From Candidatus Omnitrophota bacterium (GTDB taxonomy: Bacteria; Omnitrophota; Gorgyraeia; JABMSB01): a stretch of DNA of 48,476 bases. The DNA lies in assembly GCA_013202205.1 (NCBI GenBank), contig JABMSB010000021.1:1-48476 (forward strand), given 5' to 3'. Within the stretch, counting starts at the first letter, position 1. The letters are not shown here. More model-generated notes on the stretch are below. The model was given only the letters and a program-made list of their open reading frames with translations. It had not been told where the DNA came from and made no database searches.

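Noticed and set aside
20012-47470. Linkers as integron attC or CRISPR-like repeats
   Set aside because: They are translated, vary in length and sequence, lack integron core sites and spacers of constant size, and no integrase or cas gene is present.
48349-48349. Start codon of the giant gene at 48349
   Set aside because: It is a GTG within a 56-residue repeat unit, has no ribosome-binding site, and the frame continues upstream with the same repeat.
19850-48476. The giant gene as an assembly or frameshift artefact
   Set aside because: Domains are intact, all in one frame for 28.6 kb and divided by related linkers; sequencing error would introduce stops, not remove them.
19850-48476. Non-ribosomal peptide or polyketide synthase
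   Set aside because: The gene is long and modular, but no adenylation, condensation, carrier or ketosynthase motifs are present.

Overview
The window looks like part of the chromosome of an uncultured Gram-negative bacterium, most likely a member of Candidatus Omnitrophota (OP3, PVC superphylum). That assignment is an inference. It rests on the enormous modular open frame, the signal-peptide and lipoprotein content, an AsmA-like protein, a usher/chaperone-like surface locus and the general protein style. No rRNA, tRNA or marker gene is present to prove it. Almost every gene is on the minus strand.

Positions 1-600: two tandem cyclic di-GMP-I (GEMM) riboswitches read on the plus strand into a 96-residue secreted protein. 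Positions 606-6641: a minus-strand surface-fibre locus with a pilin-like protein on its own promoter, then two more secreted subunits, a PapD-like chaperone and a large usher-like outer-membrane protein ending in Cna-B/SdrD-like domains. Positions 6872-18004: a beta-mannan or mannooligosaccharide use locus. It encodes a sugar-binding lipoprotein, two permeases, a ROK regulator, two GH113-type beta-mannanases, three carbohydrate-binding-like secreted proteins, a GH130-type phosphorylase and an AsmA-like protein. A LacI regulator (18054-19085) follows upstream, and no transporter ATPase is encoded. Positions 19151-19806: a nucleotidyltransferase overlapping a 53-residue partner gene by four bases.

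Positions 19850-48476 are a single minus-strand open frame of at least 9,541 codons that runs off the right edge, so its true start is not in the window. It begins, as far as can be seen, with perfect-period 168-bp HTH repeats. It then strings together more than twenty unlike domains: methyltransferases, GNAT acetyltransferases, P-loop kinases, a kinase-fold protein, a MATE transporter, a low-molecular-weight phosphatase, a transglutaminase-like domain, HExxH domains, a nucleotidyltransferase, winged helices and HEAT repeats.

The striking point is that the domains are separated by about 23 copies of one related hydrophobic segment. Its pattern is roughly a basic residue, a hydrophobic run with LPxLGxxxG, then a short Pro/Phe...GA or LA stretch, then Lys/Arg. 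Each looks like an internal signal peptide with a signal-peptidase-I-like -3/-1 pattern, and some copies are similar at the DNA level. The arrangement suggests a bacterial polyprotein, or a scaffold built from captured cassettes. At one cassette position the 'module' is the antisense strand of a different small gene that has its own ribosome-binding site. This linker-and-module system is the main candidate for undescribed biology here.
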